This document shows positions 31,566 through 42,500 of a DNA stretch of 64,000 nt, piece by piece (position 1 is the first letter of the stretch; every line of letters begins with the position of its first letter). The DNA comes from a virus: positions 16,871 through 80,870 of the IMG/VR virus record IMGVR_UViG_3300037847_006528; one strand, given 5' to 3'. The notes beneath the pieces were generated by a model. The model saw only the letters and a program-made list of their open reading frames with translations. It did no database searches and was not told where the DNA came from. The translations under genes were made by a program, and so were the position numbers.

Positions 31566-34163
31566 TTTAAGCCTATTTCTCTGAGTCGCATTATATGTGC
31601 TAGGCACATTTGACTTAGAATTCATAGCCTCCATTCCTTTATTCATCAATAACTCAGGATCTGGCGGTATTAACTTAATACTAGATTCTGAAATTGTCGT
31701 TGTAATTCCTTGCGGCCCTATCGACACAGAAACAGAGTTCATTGTTGATTTAAAGGCAGGTATATGTAACCCATATAAAGTTCTAGACGAGGAAGACGGT
31801 CTATCTGACTGCTCCCTGTATTCTCCCCTCAAGCCTTTCAAAACTTCTATTTCTGCCATAGACCCATTATGAGTCGAAAGACTTAAGTGATTTAAAATAT
31901 TTGGAGCAGTTGGAGCCTCAAGGGTATAAGACTTAAGATCAAATCTATCTGCAAGGTCTGACATTTTTTGAGAACTCTCATCACCCCTAGCTATATCTCT
32001 ATCCTCTTTGTCTGCCCTATCTTTTTCCTCCTCTTCTTCATCCACCTTATTAACTCTTGTTTTACTTCTAGTATATTCTAATCTTATTCGCTTGTTAACA
32101 TTCTTAGCCATTGCTACCTCATAGTTTATGGCAGACTGTCTAGCTATCTCAAGAACCGAAAGAAATATATTTTTACCGTTTTGTAAGGTTGGTCCCCCGA
32201 GATACCACAAAGAGTTTCTTCTAGGGTGTTGAAAAAATTCTAATTTATTAAAAACAGGATCAAAGTCTATTGCTTTATCTGTTTTTTCGGCTTCTGCTTT
32301 TTTCTCCTCAACATTTTTCTTCTCAAGCTTTGGTATGTTTCTTATAGCTAAAAAGAAAAAGGACTCTCCTATAGCTTCAGATTTTACAGCCTCATCATTT
32401 GTAAACTGCTGCATCTCTCCTACTTTTCTTTTTTCTTTAGGAACACCCAAATGATCTAACAGATCATTTAACTCAGCAAGTTCATCTACGTCAGCGATAT
32501 TCTTATCTTCAGAGAGAGGTCCAAATATAGTTATATTGTTTGTATTAGTAAACTGCATCCTCTCTACCTTATATTTGCTATAACCATTTGATATAAAAAT
32601 ACCTCCAGCCACAGCAAAATAAGCCGCCATCATTTCCCTCATTTTTGTCCCTGATGGCTTGGGTAATGGTTTCACTATATCTTGATCTGCCGCCAACAAC
32701 CCTCCACGCTTGCCTAAATAAGTTAAAAGTTTGTAATAAAATCCAGCCGTGCCAGACCTCATCATTGGTTTACCATCATCAAGTCCATTGTGAGTTATTT
32801 TGCTTGGGTTTTCTTGATCAAATTTCCAACCATGACTACCTTGCCACACGAAATCAAATTCATCTGGGTTGGCATCATGTTTTGCTTGCCACGCCTTCAT
32901 TTCATCTTTAGGATCTTTTACAGACTTACCCCAAGCAAACAGCGTCCCACAATTCGGTTTTTGCATGTAAAGACTTGATTTTATCCTTACCTCTTCATTA
33001 TCATTTAGCGCCCACAAAGGAGGCATCTCATTAGGATTATTAACTCTATTTAAATGCATTAAAGCAAAAGTATATTTATCAAAAACTTCTGCATCGTCAG
33101 CCACGCCTTGGTTAAATAAAGCAAACCAGAATTTTAAATCCCTAGCCTTCATTGGGAACCTTATATCATCCCAAGCTTGTTCAAGATCAACTCTTTTGAA
33201 AAATATTGGCCTTGGTCTGTCTTCAGGAGGGCCAGTAGATTCATTTTCTTGTTTTTCTCCACTTCCAATATAACTATTTACAATTTTAGTGGTCACCAAG
33301 CTCTCTGTAAAGCTGGCGCTTATCACATTAGAATCATCAGTTTCCGTATAATCGTCTACTGGTATAGAAGCTGCCGATTGAGTATTAACAAACTCAAGGC
33401 CACCAGTATCTGGATTTACATACCAAAAATAACCAAAATAAGAAGCAATAGCCCCAACAACGCTTTCCAGTGTCCCACTGACCTCAAACAAAACATCGTC
33501 TGATACTGGCAACCCCTTGGCATCAATCCCCACTAAACCAAGCATTGATTTAAATTCACTTAAAGTATATCCAAACTTTAATTCATACTGAGCCAAATCT
33601 GGAGACGATAAATATTGATTACTAACGGCATCAATATTAAGAGATAATTCTGGGACTAATTCATGCTGATGATAACACAAGCCAACCTTCATCCCGTCAA
33701 ATTGTGCTCCAGCCTCATAGTTATAAACCTTTCCAGCTAATATAGTTGCTCCATGAAGACTTGGGCCGCTAGCTGGGAAGGGCTTCAAAGGACTTCCAAT
33801 AACTTCACTAAAGTAAGGGACCGCCCCAGTATACTCTTTACCAAAAACTGGAGCATTCACACCTCTGACCAAAACTACATAAGATTTTAAAGTCAAGGAG
33901 GTTCTATCTACATATTTTCTACTTATAGATCTTCTGGTTGGACCAGAGTTTCTTGTTAATTCAGTGCAAACAAAGTTTTCAAGTGCTTTTTGTATTTTAT
34001 CATTGGAAAAATTGTTAACATCACCCAAGGGACCAATAACTGTTCCGAGACCTTCAGTTCCATCTAAATTTTTCGCGCTCAATACAGTGCTCACGCTCGC
34101 CGTGTGACCGCCTCCTGAGTTTGTAAAATTTAAATCTACTTTTGTAATAGTCTCTTTCTTCAT
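31560..34163 (-). CDS. Large tail protein, candidate baseplate hub
   Basis: An 867-residue structural protein, the last of the tail module. A segment near residues 228-262 (LFEVSGTLESVVGAIASYFGYFWYVNPDTGGLEF) resembles hub or tail-associated proteins that have a short domain testing 'one-time' residues against a fixed frame. A highly charged helical stretch occurs near 700-740 (NKVDEEEEEKDRADKEDRDIARG). It overlaps the next upstream tail gene by 4 bp and the convergent plus-strand gene by 6 bp. Role in the tail tip is inferred from size and position downstream of the tape measure gene. Confidence 0.55.
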   Translation of the reverse strand: MKKETITKVDLNFTNSGGGHTASVSTVLSAKNLDGTEGLGTVIGPLGDVNNFSNDKIQKALENFVCTELTRNSGPTRRSISRKYVDRTSLTLKSYVVLVRGVNAPVFGKEYTGAVPYFSEVIGSPLKPFPASGPSLHGATILAGKVYNYEAGAQFDGMKVGLCYHQHELVPELSLNIDAVSNQYLSSPDLAQYELKFGYTLSEFKSMLGLVGIDAKGLPVSDDVLFEVSGTLESVVGAIASYFGYFWYVNPDTGGLEFVNTQSAASIPVDDYTETDDSNVISASFTESLVTTKIVNSYIGSGEKQENESTGPPEDRPRPIFFKRVDLEQAWDDIRFPMKARDLKFWFALFNQGVADDAEVFDKYTFALMHLNRVNNPNEMPPLWALNDNEEVRIKSSLYMQKPNCGTLFAWGKSVKDPKDEMKAWQAKHDANPDEFDFVWQGSHGWKFDQENPSKITHNGLDDGKPMMRSGTAGFYYKLLTYLGKRGGLLAADQDIVKPLPKPSGTKMREMMAAYFAVAGGIFISNGYSKYKVERMQFTNTNNITIFGPLSEDKNIADVDELAELNDLLDHLGVPKEKRKVGEMQQFTNDEAVKSEAIGESFFFLAIRNIPKLEKKNVEEKKAEAEKTDKAIDFDPVFNKLEFFQHPRRNSLWYLGGPTLQNGKNIFLSVLEIARQSAINYEVAMAKNVNKRIRLEYTRSKTRVNKVDEEEEEKDRADKEDRDIARGDESSQKMSDLADRFDLKSYTLEAPTAPNILNHLSLSTHNGSMAEIEVLKGLRGEYREQSDRPSSSSRTLYGLHIPAFKSTMNSVSVSIGPQGITTTISESSIKLIPPDPELLMNKGMEAMNSKSNVPSTYNATQRNRLKL

Positions 34164-34987
34164 AAGCTTAGATTATCGGTATAAAGTCCATTCCTTAAAC
34201 CGCTATTCACACTAGCACTTACACCAGATTTGATCATCTCGACACCAGTGTAAGTTTCCAAATAGTCGTCAGGATGCTGTAAAACGCCGTTAATATAGAA
34301 ACTAGTCCTACCTTCTACGAACCCTGTGTCGCTATACAAATCTGGGGATAGTCCTGTTACTGAATGAGTCCTTACACCTTTCTTGTAGGCAGTGTATTTA
34401 AATTTATTTTTATTACTACTAGTAACCACTCCTCCTCCCGCCGAGAAATCAGGCTGATTTGCAGCAGAAGCTCCAACCCCAAGGCCAGAATAAACTTTTT
34501 GACCATTTAGAAAATATTCAAAATCTACAAAATTGTCTGCCGCTGACGCAAAGGCGGGGTATCTGTCCTCTATGCTTGTTTTAAGAGATGCCCCCAAATC
34601 ACCAGTTCCGATAAAAATCCCACCAGTATCAAAGCTGTAAATACCTCTATAATTAGATTTATGAGAAGTAGTGGACACAAAATTCAATACATTTCTTTCA
34701 ACAGGATCTACTCCTGTTCCTTTGACGAAAAAATCTCCCGTTTCTATTTTAAATACAGTTTTATTTGTGATCACTGTTTGAGAAGGGACTTCTTGAGTAT
34801 AATTCATCCCATTCATAGACAACCTTATAGTATCCTGCCCAGTGACTATTTTTGGATTATAATGAAACTCATCAAGAGTTCCCCCAACTTCTAAATTAAA
34901 ACCATTAAAATTATTAGTTGAAAGATCCTTTGAGTGACAACCAGAAACAGTTTTATCACCTGTGACTATAGTGAAATCGTAAATCAT
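34160..34987 (-). CDS. Tail appendage structural protein
   Basis: A 275-residue beta-rich protein with FYINGVLQHPDDYLETYTG near the C-terminus and FEYFLNGQKVYSG in the middle. Both are of the 'xxFxxNGxxL' kind common in phage baseplate and fibre-attachment proteins. It overlaps both neighbours by 4 bp in the tail operon. Exact role unknown. Confidence 0.55.
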   Translation of the reverse strand: MIYDFTIVTGDKTVSGCHSKDLSTNNFNGFNLEVGGTLDEFHYNPKIVTGQDTIRLSMNGMNYTQEVPSQTVITNKTVFKIETGDFFVKGTGVDPVERNVLNFVSTTSHKSNYRGIYSFDTGGIFIGTGDLGASLKTSIEDRYPAFASAADNFVDFEYFLNGQKVYSGLGVGASAANQPDFSAGGGVVTSSNKNKFKYTAYKKGVRTHSVTGLSPDLYSDTGFVEGRTSFYINGVLQHPDDYLETYTGVEMIKSGVSASVNSGLRNGLYTDNLSL

Positions 34988-36393
34988 AATCCTATCTGCC
35001 CCCCTAAATATTTAATAAAGTTTTTCTTAAGAGTATAAGAATCGCCTAAGAAATGAACTCCAGAAGACGCTGGAATTTGTTGATTTATAACAGTTTCATA
35101 AAGAGGTTCTTGAATAACCCCGCTAATACCAGAAGTCACTCCTGTTTGCATCCTAGACCCAAAAAGCTGGACAGCCACTGTCGCAGCCCCAGAGATGCCT
35201 TTTTGTTCAACATATTCATTTACTGCAATATCTATATCCCTTAAACCTAATGTATCAAAAGCTTGCTCTCCTGTTGGCGTATATTGGTAACCTGAACCCA
35301 TACTCCCATATAAAGCGCCAACTTCTTCTTTTACAAAAGTGCTAACACCGCTATCAGATAACGCATCATTAAAAGAACGATATACAAAGTATCTGTCGCC
35401 TTCTCCAGTATTTACGCTTGTGGCATTAAAAAAACTACCAGTTAACATATATCTTCCTGTAGATATATTAACACTGCCTGTGCTTTCGTAGTCGTAACCC
35501 GTTATACCAGTTTTATATACTATAGTCTGCGAATACCCAGTTACGTTCTTCTTGAAAGTAGTGGTCCCTGCATTTTCAAAGTAATTCCCCACCAAACCAC
35601 TACCAAAATCAAACATTACGTTTGCGGGTATATATCCACTTAGCAATGCAAAAGAATTTAAACTAACATTAGCGGTCTTAAATGAACCATTAGTGCCTCT
35701 AAAGTATTCATCAGATCCTCCTATGTAAAATTTATCATTATTGGATATGAATTTAGTATCTAATGAAAATGTTGAGCTATTAACAACATTATTCAAATAG
35801 TCGCAACTAAATAAAGATATACTATTAGCTCCTACGGAAAAACCAACAATATTTCTTTTGCTTAGCTCTATAGAACTATCAAACTTAATAAAATCACCCT
35901 TTTCATTAAAGCTCTGATAGAAAAGATGACCTCTGTCAGTTAGACCAAAATTATACCCTTTAGCCCCAATAAAAACTTCGTCATTCACAGTGTTAGAAGT
36001 TTTTTCTAAAGAACCAAATAAAACACAATTACCTACTTGGTTGTTGAATTCAAAATCAAATAAAGCAGAGCATGAAGAAAAATCCAAACTAGAGATTCCA
36101 GTTACCTCAATATTGGAGTCGTTCAAATGAGCTTGATCACCATTTAGAAAAGTTCCAGTAGTAAAAAGTAAAGAGGTTGCTTCCACCGCATGTGCAGAAT
36201 CTCTAACGATGCCGCTATAAAGACCTGTATTAAAAGCGGGATCTGAGTTTTCAAAAACGGTGTAATACAAAGAATCATCAAGGTTATCACCCATACTTCT
36301 CCCGCTAAGCCCAGAAAAATCATAATAAGCCAGCAAACGCTTGTTACTACCAAACGTGGCTTTCGTGATATAATCCATAGATTGTCGGCTCAT
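34984..36393 (-). CDS. Tail protein with LamG/concanavalin-like fold, possible glycan binding
   Basis: A 469-residue tail protein whose first 270 residues show the jelly-roll layout of LamG/concanavalin A-like domains: LLAYYDFSGLSG, CSALFDFEFN, NCVLFGSLEK, RGHLFYQSFN, IVGFSVGANSISLFSCD, KFYIGGSDEYFRGTNGSF and VSLNSFALLSGYIPA. Such domains in phage tails often bind host surface polysaccharide. The C-terminal 200 residues are different and contain repeated Y/S/G-rich turns. Receptor binding is an inference. Confidence 0.55.
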   Translation of the reverse strand: MSRQSMDYITKATFGSNKRLLAYYDFSGLSGRSMGDNLDDSLYYTVFENSDPAFNTGLYSGIVRDSAHAVEATSLLFTTGTFLNGDQAHLNDSNIEVTGISSLDFSSCSALFDFEFNNQVGNCVLFGSLEKTSNTVNDEVFIGAKGYNFGLTDRGHLFYQSFNEKGDFIKFDSSIELSKRNIVGFSVGANSISLFSCDYLNNVVNSSTFSLDTKFISNNDKFYIGGSDEYFRGTNGSFKTANVSLNSFALLSGYIPANVMFDFGSGLVGNYFENAGTTTFKKNVTGYSQTIVYKTGITGYDYESTGSVNISTGRYMLTGSFFNATSVNTGEGDRYFVYRSFNDALSDSGVSTFVKEEVGALYGSMGSGYQYTPTGEQAFDTLGLRDIDIAVNEYVEQKGISGAATVAVQLFGSRMQTGVTSGISGVIQEPLYETVINQQIPASSGVHFLGDSYTLKKNFIKYLGGQIGL

Positions 36394-36394
36394 A

Positions 36395-38020
36395 TTAGTA
36401 GTATCTACTTAGATTATAAGAAATAGTTTGATCATTTAAACTACTAGATTCACTAAATTTGTAAACCCCAGTAGAATAACCACTAACTACGTCCATTAAT
36501 TCAGGCATTTTCCCAGTTCCTCCTTCGCAGGTGGCGCTAATTGCCCATTGCCCAGCACTCCTCTTCATAATTAATTGTTTAGCGAAACCACCTATACTTG
36601 GAACAATACCACTTTTTTCAATCGGTTTAATATCGTTGATTGACAATTGCAATCCAGTCAAATTACCTGAGGCTAAATCTACTTTATTATCAAATGATGC
36701 AGAATAAGTTATAGTAGAAGTGTTTGGGTCTTTTGAGAAATCTTCTGATTTTGCCTCGCTATTAACATAATTACCACTTATATGATAGCCCGTCCCAACC
36801 TCTCTAAAATCTTGCAAAGCTTCTATAGCAAAATTCAATAATCCAGAATTTTCTATAACTCCGCTAAAAACACTATCAACCTCTAAAAACCTTGCTCCTG
36901 TTGCTGGGTCTCCTGTTCCTAATACATCAAAAGGTCCATTATAAGAAAGGTTACCGTTAACAGAAATGTTCACAATACTTTCATCTTTAGATGTAGATAC
37001 ATTTGCTGTTCTTTTATGCAAGACGTTCCCAATTTGATCTGTGTTATCTGGATCTTGAAAACTAAAAGTATAATCTACTTTATTAACACCACTATCTATC
37101 CTGTAAGAGACTGACTTTGGACCTCTGTTTATAAAACTATAAGCACCACTCTCATAATCTGAAAGAGAGGACGCTACAGCGTTAACTGCTATCTCTGTGG
37201 CTTGAGTGGAAGTAAACATACCTGTATCAACCAAACCATCTGTATTCTTTGTGGCATCCATGTTGCCTTGAACAGATGCGTTAACATTCACACTTAAACC
37301 CGCATCTTTATCAAATGCTATCTGAGTTGAAGACGTAAAGAAGCCAGAGACATTCTTTATTGGATTTTCACTAGTGCTATATTTATAGTTCTCAATTATC
37401 CCGTAAGTGTTTGAAGCTTTATCTATGTTCTCTGTCCTTGATATAAGATATGCGCCACCAGCTACAGCACCTCCTTCGGCACCTGTTTGAAAAAGGCTAA
37501 TGTTTCTACATCCAGTCGCTCTTCCCGTAACAAAATTAATTGCATTTACTAACGGAGCAGTGTTGTCAATTTTAACACCTTGCGCCGAAACAGTATGGGT
37601 AGCTGCGGTTATTTTACCAACCTCTTCCGTGAAGCTCCAATTATCTACAGGACTTTGAACTCCAAAATATTCTGAAAAAACTCCAGAGGAAAAAGATTCA
37701 AAACTAACGCTATAGGGAAGAACAGTCGTTAAATCCGAATCGCTGAAAGAAATTGAAGTAGGCTTTGAACATGTAAATTCTTTATTAGAGTCATCATTCG
37801 ATACTGTCAGGGTCTCGTATTCCGACATCAACCCGCTAATCATTTGCATTTTTTGCAAATGCAACCCGCTCAAATTTGCACCCGTCAAATTACCTATAAG
37901 CTCCACACCATCTTGATAGTGGTCTAGCTTACCCGCCACATAAACAGGATTCACGCTCTGGCCAACCAAAGGAGTGGGGTCAGGGAAAGTATATGAACCG
38001 TATGTTATGCTTTCAGCCAT
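36395..38020 (-). CDS. Tail structural protein, paralogue of next gene upstream
   Basis: A 541-residue beta-rich tail protein. It shares an overall layout with the adjacent 515-residue protein: VSFESFSSGVFSEYFGVQSPVDNWSF followed by ITAATHTVSAQG, against VSISIIEKRRLDDYSSSEFAKY then GDYTSTRKVSIGY in the neighbour. Both then have long repeated beta-strands ending ITYSASFDNKVDL and similar. It has two cysteines spaced far apart and no enzymatic motif. Probably a tail-tip or distal tail component made by tandem duplication. Confidence 0.55.
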   Translation of the reverse strand: MAESITYGSYTFPDPTPLVGQSVNPVYVAGKLDHYQDGVELIGNLTGANLSGLHLQKMQMISGLMSEYETLTVSNDDSNKEFTCSKPTSISFSDSDLTTVLPYSVSFESFSSGVFSEYFGVQSPVDNWSFTEEVGKITAATHTVSAQGVKIDNTAPLVNAINFVTGRATGCRNISLFQTGAEGGAVAGGAYLISRTENIDKASNTYGIIENYKYSTSENPIKNVSGFFTSSTQIAFDKDAGLSVNVNASVQGNMDATKNTDGLVDTGMFTSTQATEIAVNAVASSLSDYESGAYSFINRGPKSVSYRIDSGVNKVDYTFSFQDPDNTDQIGNVLHKRTANVSTSKDESIVNISVNGNLSYNGPFDVLGTGDPATGARFLEVDSVFSGVIENSGLLNFAIEALQDFREVGTGYHISGNYVNSEAKSEDFSKDPNTSTITYSASFDNKVDLASGNLTGLQLSINDIKPIEKSGIVPSIGGFAKQLIMKRSAGQWAISATCEGGTGKMPELMDVVSGYSTGVYKFSESSSLNDQTISYNLSRYY

Positions 38021-38022
38021 TT

Positions 38023-39570
38023 TTATTCATTTATATATAAAAAATTAATATTCCTACTAGATTTTCCTTCTCCTAATTTTACCGAGACTTTATCAGCAGT
38101 TATATGAGTTACACCCTCATCAACCAAATCAGTCATTTCTTGAGTTTTTGTTTCCAGAATATCCGCAGCTTTATATATACCCATGCTTTGACTCACTGTA
38201 GCTTCGGCTGTGACAGAAGCGGTGCCAAGCGTTTTTAAATCACTTGTTATAACTTGTTCCTCTAAATTTCCTAAATCTAATATTTTTTCAACTCGGTCTA
38301 TCTGAAGTTGCTTATTCATAGTTAGTTTGAACTTTAAAAGACCATCATCATTTGTTTTATAAGCTGGATCAGTGGTAAAAACAATTGAATCTTGAATAGT
38401 TCCTTCTGTCTTGCTAAAACTAGTAGACCTACTTTTTTCATGAAACTCTTCCAGCGGGTGAAATAACCTTCTAACTCTGAGGTGATTTAAATCCTGACCA
38501 CTTTTCCAAAAATCTCTACAATTATAAAACTTATCTATTTTGTTTTTTCCTAAAGACTTATACATCATTGAAAGGTTATACTCTTTAAATTTGCCAGCTT
38601 TTTTCTGAGTTCCTGTATACGATAAGTTATTATCTTGAGATTTGTTTGGGTCAGTTGAAAACTGAATAGTCAAGGTGGCATTGATGCCATCCTTTGTTAT
38701 GCCTTTCGAAATAGAAAACGGAGATCCAAACTCCTGCTCCTCATTAGATTTAACTTCATCCACTATTTCACCAAGAGCTTTTGTTAATGTATTCTCAGAA
38801 TCTTGCCTCAATGACGTTAATTGAATATTAACAGTTTTTTCTAAAAACCCCTGTGGAGTTATTTTTATGTCTTGAGTCTCTTTCCTGCCTACATTTTTAT
38901 TAGGATCTACTATCGAAGTCGTAACTGTTTCAGTTAAACTTACATTTAAATTTATAAGGTCGTAAGTCTCTGAAATGTTTCCTCTGAAATTCTCATCTAT
39001 TTTTGCTTTTTCAGAAATCCCATCTTCCTGATATCCTAAAGATGGCCTGTTAGCGAAATAATAATTAGTTAAAAATGTTTTCGCATTATTTAAAAACTGA
39101 TCTCCAGCTTCTTGAGCATAGCCTATAGAAACTTTTCGCGTAGAAGTATAGTCCCCACCAGTTCTTGAAAAATCATAAGTTTCTGAAAATGAAGTGAGCG
39201 CGTGAGGGTTTGGAATATATTTGGCGAATTCAGAAGAAGAGTAGTCATCTAGTCTTCTTTTTTCTATTATGCTTATGCTAACCGTCTCTGCGCCGACTAA
39301 GGTGCCTCCTTCAAAGTTATAACTTTGTATTTGACCATTCAGATAGTCGTCTGCACCTATCCTTGCTACTAGATTAGGTCTTCCATAAGCCTCTTTAATC
39401 GCATCTCTACCTGACAATAAAGTTGTGTCATTCTGCTCAAACTTTAAATCAGATATATCTACCTGATAGTTACCTTTTACAGTATATCCAAAAAGCTCTA
39501 TTGTTCCTTGGTAATCATAAGTGATCTCTACAGAAGAACTTAAAACATTATTTACGATTAAAGATGCCAT
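38023..39570 (-). CDS. Tail structural protein (distal tail candidate)
   Basis: A 515-residue beta-rich protein directly downstream of the tape measure gene, the place where siphovirus genomes keep the distal tail (Dit) gene. Near the N-terminus are TYDYQGTIELFGYTVKGNYQ and ARIGADDYLNGQIQSYNF, which look like tail-tube-type strands. It resembles the next protein (36395-38020) and so may form part of a two-protein tail-tip ring. No hydrolase motif is seen. Confidence 0.55.
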   Translation of the reverse strand: MASLIVNNVLSSSVEITYDYQGTIELFGYTVKGNYQVDISDLKFEQNDTTLLSGRDAIKEAYGRPNLVARIGADDYLNGQIQSYNFEGGTLVGAETVSISIIEKRRLDDYSSSEFAKYIPNPHALTSFSETYDFSRTGGDYTSTRKVSIGYAQEAGDQFLNNAKTFLTNYYFANRPSLGYQEDGISEKAKIDENFRGNISETYDLINLNVSLTETVTTSIVDPNKNVGRKETQDIKITPQGFLEKTVNIQLTSLRQDSENTLTKALGEIVDEVKSNEEQEFGSPFSISKGITKDGINATLTIQFSTDPNKSQDNNLSYTGTQKKAGKFKEYNLSMMYKSLGKNKIDKFYNCRDFWKSGQDLNHLRVRRLFHPLEEFHEKSRSTSFSKTEGTIQDSIVFTTDPAYKTNDDGLLKFKLTMNKQLQIDRVEKILDLGNLEEQVITSDLKTLGTASVTAEATVSQSMGIYKAADILETKTQEMTDLVDEGVTHITADKVSVKLGEGKSSRNINFLYINE

Positions 39571-39576
39571 GTCTCA

Positions 39577-42500
39577 TTATGATCCTTCGCTAGCTGGTTC
39601 TAGTGCAGTTGCTCCTGTTCCCTCTGCGGGTTCTTCATCCATTAAGTCTTTAATTAAATTCTCCATAGAAATCATCTTGTTCGCCAACATCTTCATGCTG
39701 TTAGTAGCAGATTTAGCAAACTTAGCTTGCTCTGCCAAAAACGGCTGCAAATCTTTAGAAGCCTGTAGATTTTCATCTAAGAATTCCAAGACCTGATCTA
39801 CGCTAGCCTCTCCACTTTCTATTTTTTCTTGTGTTTCTTTGAGTTTTTTAGCAATGTCAGCAGTATCTGAATCTGTTGCGAATTTCTCCCAAGCTTTTGT
39901 AGCTTGCGCCATAGCTTTATTCAATCCTCTTTGAGTCTCTAGTAACTCATCCATTTCTGCGGTCGCGTCTAATCCTTTGGCATCGTCCATCATGTCTTTA
40001 AATGATTCACCTTCCCCAGACCTTAATTGCATAAGCATGTTTTTGCCTTCGCCCCCTACCAGCCCAGCATCTGCCACTTTCGCTAGCACCTCCTCTAATT
40101 TTCCCTGATGAACACCAAACAGAGTAACTAGCTTATCTATACTGACCCCAGTTCCTTGATCATCATATTCAGACATCATCATGCCGATTTTCTCGTAATC
40201 AATATCAGCAGGATCTTTCAACATTTCATCAGCAATCTCTTTACCTTGAGCATGAACATAATCTAAGTCCATACCGCCTTGACCGAATGCTTGCTGAATA
40301 TGGCTAACTTGAGCTTGAATTGTTTGTGCTGTGAGTTCAGCCATTTTCTTTTCATTGGCCATCTGCAAGTCGCCAACCTGCTTCATCTTAGAAAGTATAT
40401 CTATACCAGCCTTTCTAGCTGCACTTTCAAATTGCTGGCTAGCTTTCTCAAGGTTATTCCTTGCGGCCAAACTTCCCTGCAACATCTCCCGATTTGTTGC
40501 AGTCCTTCCCTGCTCTGACGCAGTTTTTGAAGTCTCTGCATATGCCGTATCAACACCTGTTTGGGCGTTTATTATAGCACCCCTAAACTGATCCAACCCT
40601 CTCTGCTGAGTTTGGAATCCAGCCCCCATGTTCATGGCCAGAGCATTAGGACCAGTAGCAAGAGCTTGCACCAAGGCTTGTTGATCTTGAGCCTGAGCAA
40701 ACGCATCGGCAGTCTTCAGAGTTATCTTAGACTGTCTTTCTTGGAGATCTGATAGAGTGTTTGCGTAATCTTTGTGAGCTTGCGCTAATGTCGCAGTAGC
40801 CTCATCCATATCAGCTTGCCAAGACATTTGCATTTGCAAGTCTTTATATTTCCAACCTGATATATTAGCTATGACATTTGCTAACTTGTCTTGCTCCTTA
40901 GCAAGTTTGTCATCGGATTCCCGTAGTTGTTTTGCTAATTTATTTCTTTTCTTTGACCCATCCTTAGCGTCTTCAGCGGCTGCTAAAAGCTCATCGCTTT
41001 TTTTCTGTTGTTCTTCAACAGCTTTGGCTGCTTTATCATAAGCATCTGCAAGTGCTTTTGGGTCAGCGGCGTTAGCCATACCCTCTTCTAAACTTTTATT
41101 TAAAAATTCTATTTGCGACTTCTTATCCCCGAACCCCTCAAAATCAGGGGCTTTGTCAAATTTTGTCCTCCCTACTCCTACTGCTTTTTGAGTTGCCGCA
41201 ATTTTTTCTTTAGCTTCCGCTATTGCTTTCTCCTTAGGAGTTAACGCTTCTGCTGCTTTCCCAGCCGCCATGCCTCCTCCGACAGCCCCTATTATACCGC
41301 CTCCGAATGTCGTGATCGCAGCAACTAGTGGGGCAGCGGGTCCGAGAAAAGGAGCTAACACAGCCCCAAGTTTAGCGCCCCCAGCAGCCCCTGCCAGCCC
41401 TCCTGCGATTGCTCCACCGCTTTCAGATACACCTACAATTTTTTGCCGCTTAGTTAAATCTTCGTTCATCAAGGTCGAGCCAATATCATAAGCCCCAAAT
41501 AGTGCTGCGGCGGCTCCACCTCCTCTTATAAACCTCGCCCTCTTTCCCGCTTTTTGAGCTTCAACCATTCTATTGGGCTGACCCTTGAGCTTCTCCGCAG
41601 TTTTCATCTTAGTGCCTCTGCCGCTAAAAAAGCTTCCCGCCCTTGTTTTACCTACAGCCCTGCCTAGACCACCTCTAGTCGCCATATTCAATGCCGCTAA
41701 AGCACCCAAAGCTATAGCTGCCGACTTAGCAGCCTGTGCCAACCTAACATAAACAGGAGGTTGTTTTTTAATCTCATCCAATAGCCTCATTTCTTCTTGG
41801 ATCAAAGCTCTTTTCATCAAGAAGTTTTCATCTGAAGCTTCGATTTCTTCTATCCGCTTTTGTGTAGCGGCTTCCATGACAGTGATCTGTTTTTCGTATG
41901 CCGCTTCAACAAAACCTATAACACTTGATATTGCACCAAAAGCAAACTGGAGACCAAATCCCACGCTGGTAATCGAATCGAAGATACCCATCAACTTACC
42001 AATTGATCCTCCACCTACCGCAGAAGCGCCTCCCATTTTCATCCCCCTCGCATATCTAGGTATATGACCACCAGCAAATGCCTTTGTGCCTCTCCTGACC
42101 TCTCTGGTGACAAATTTTACACTGCCTTTTGCAGCGTCCTCGTTAGCAATTTTTTTAGCGAAACTTGCTACGCTGTTTTTTCTAGAATTTTCTTTGTAAT
42201 CAAATATATTAGCTTTTGGATTAGAAACTCCAAAAAGCTTTCTTATAGCTCCAGCCTTCTTGCCTGATACACCCTTCACATCAAAGTCACCACCCTCTAC
42301 TTTTCTTGCAGGGCTAATATCTAAAGCGGCATTAACTGAAGCTTCAAAAGCCGCGCCAACAATTCCCTTAAGTGCTCCTTTACCTCCTCCTTGAGACTTT
42401 AGTTTTTGAAGTATTTTTGCTGGCGAAGGCTTTCCTAAAACTGGTTTAAGGAGTCCCGCAAAGTTCGCAGCATTTGTAGTAACACTTCTTGTTATATTTT

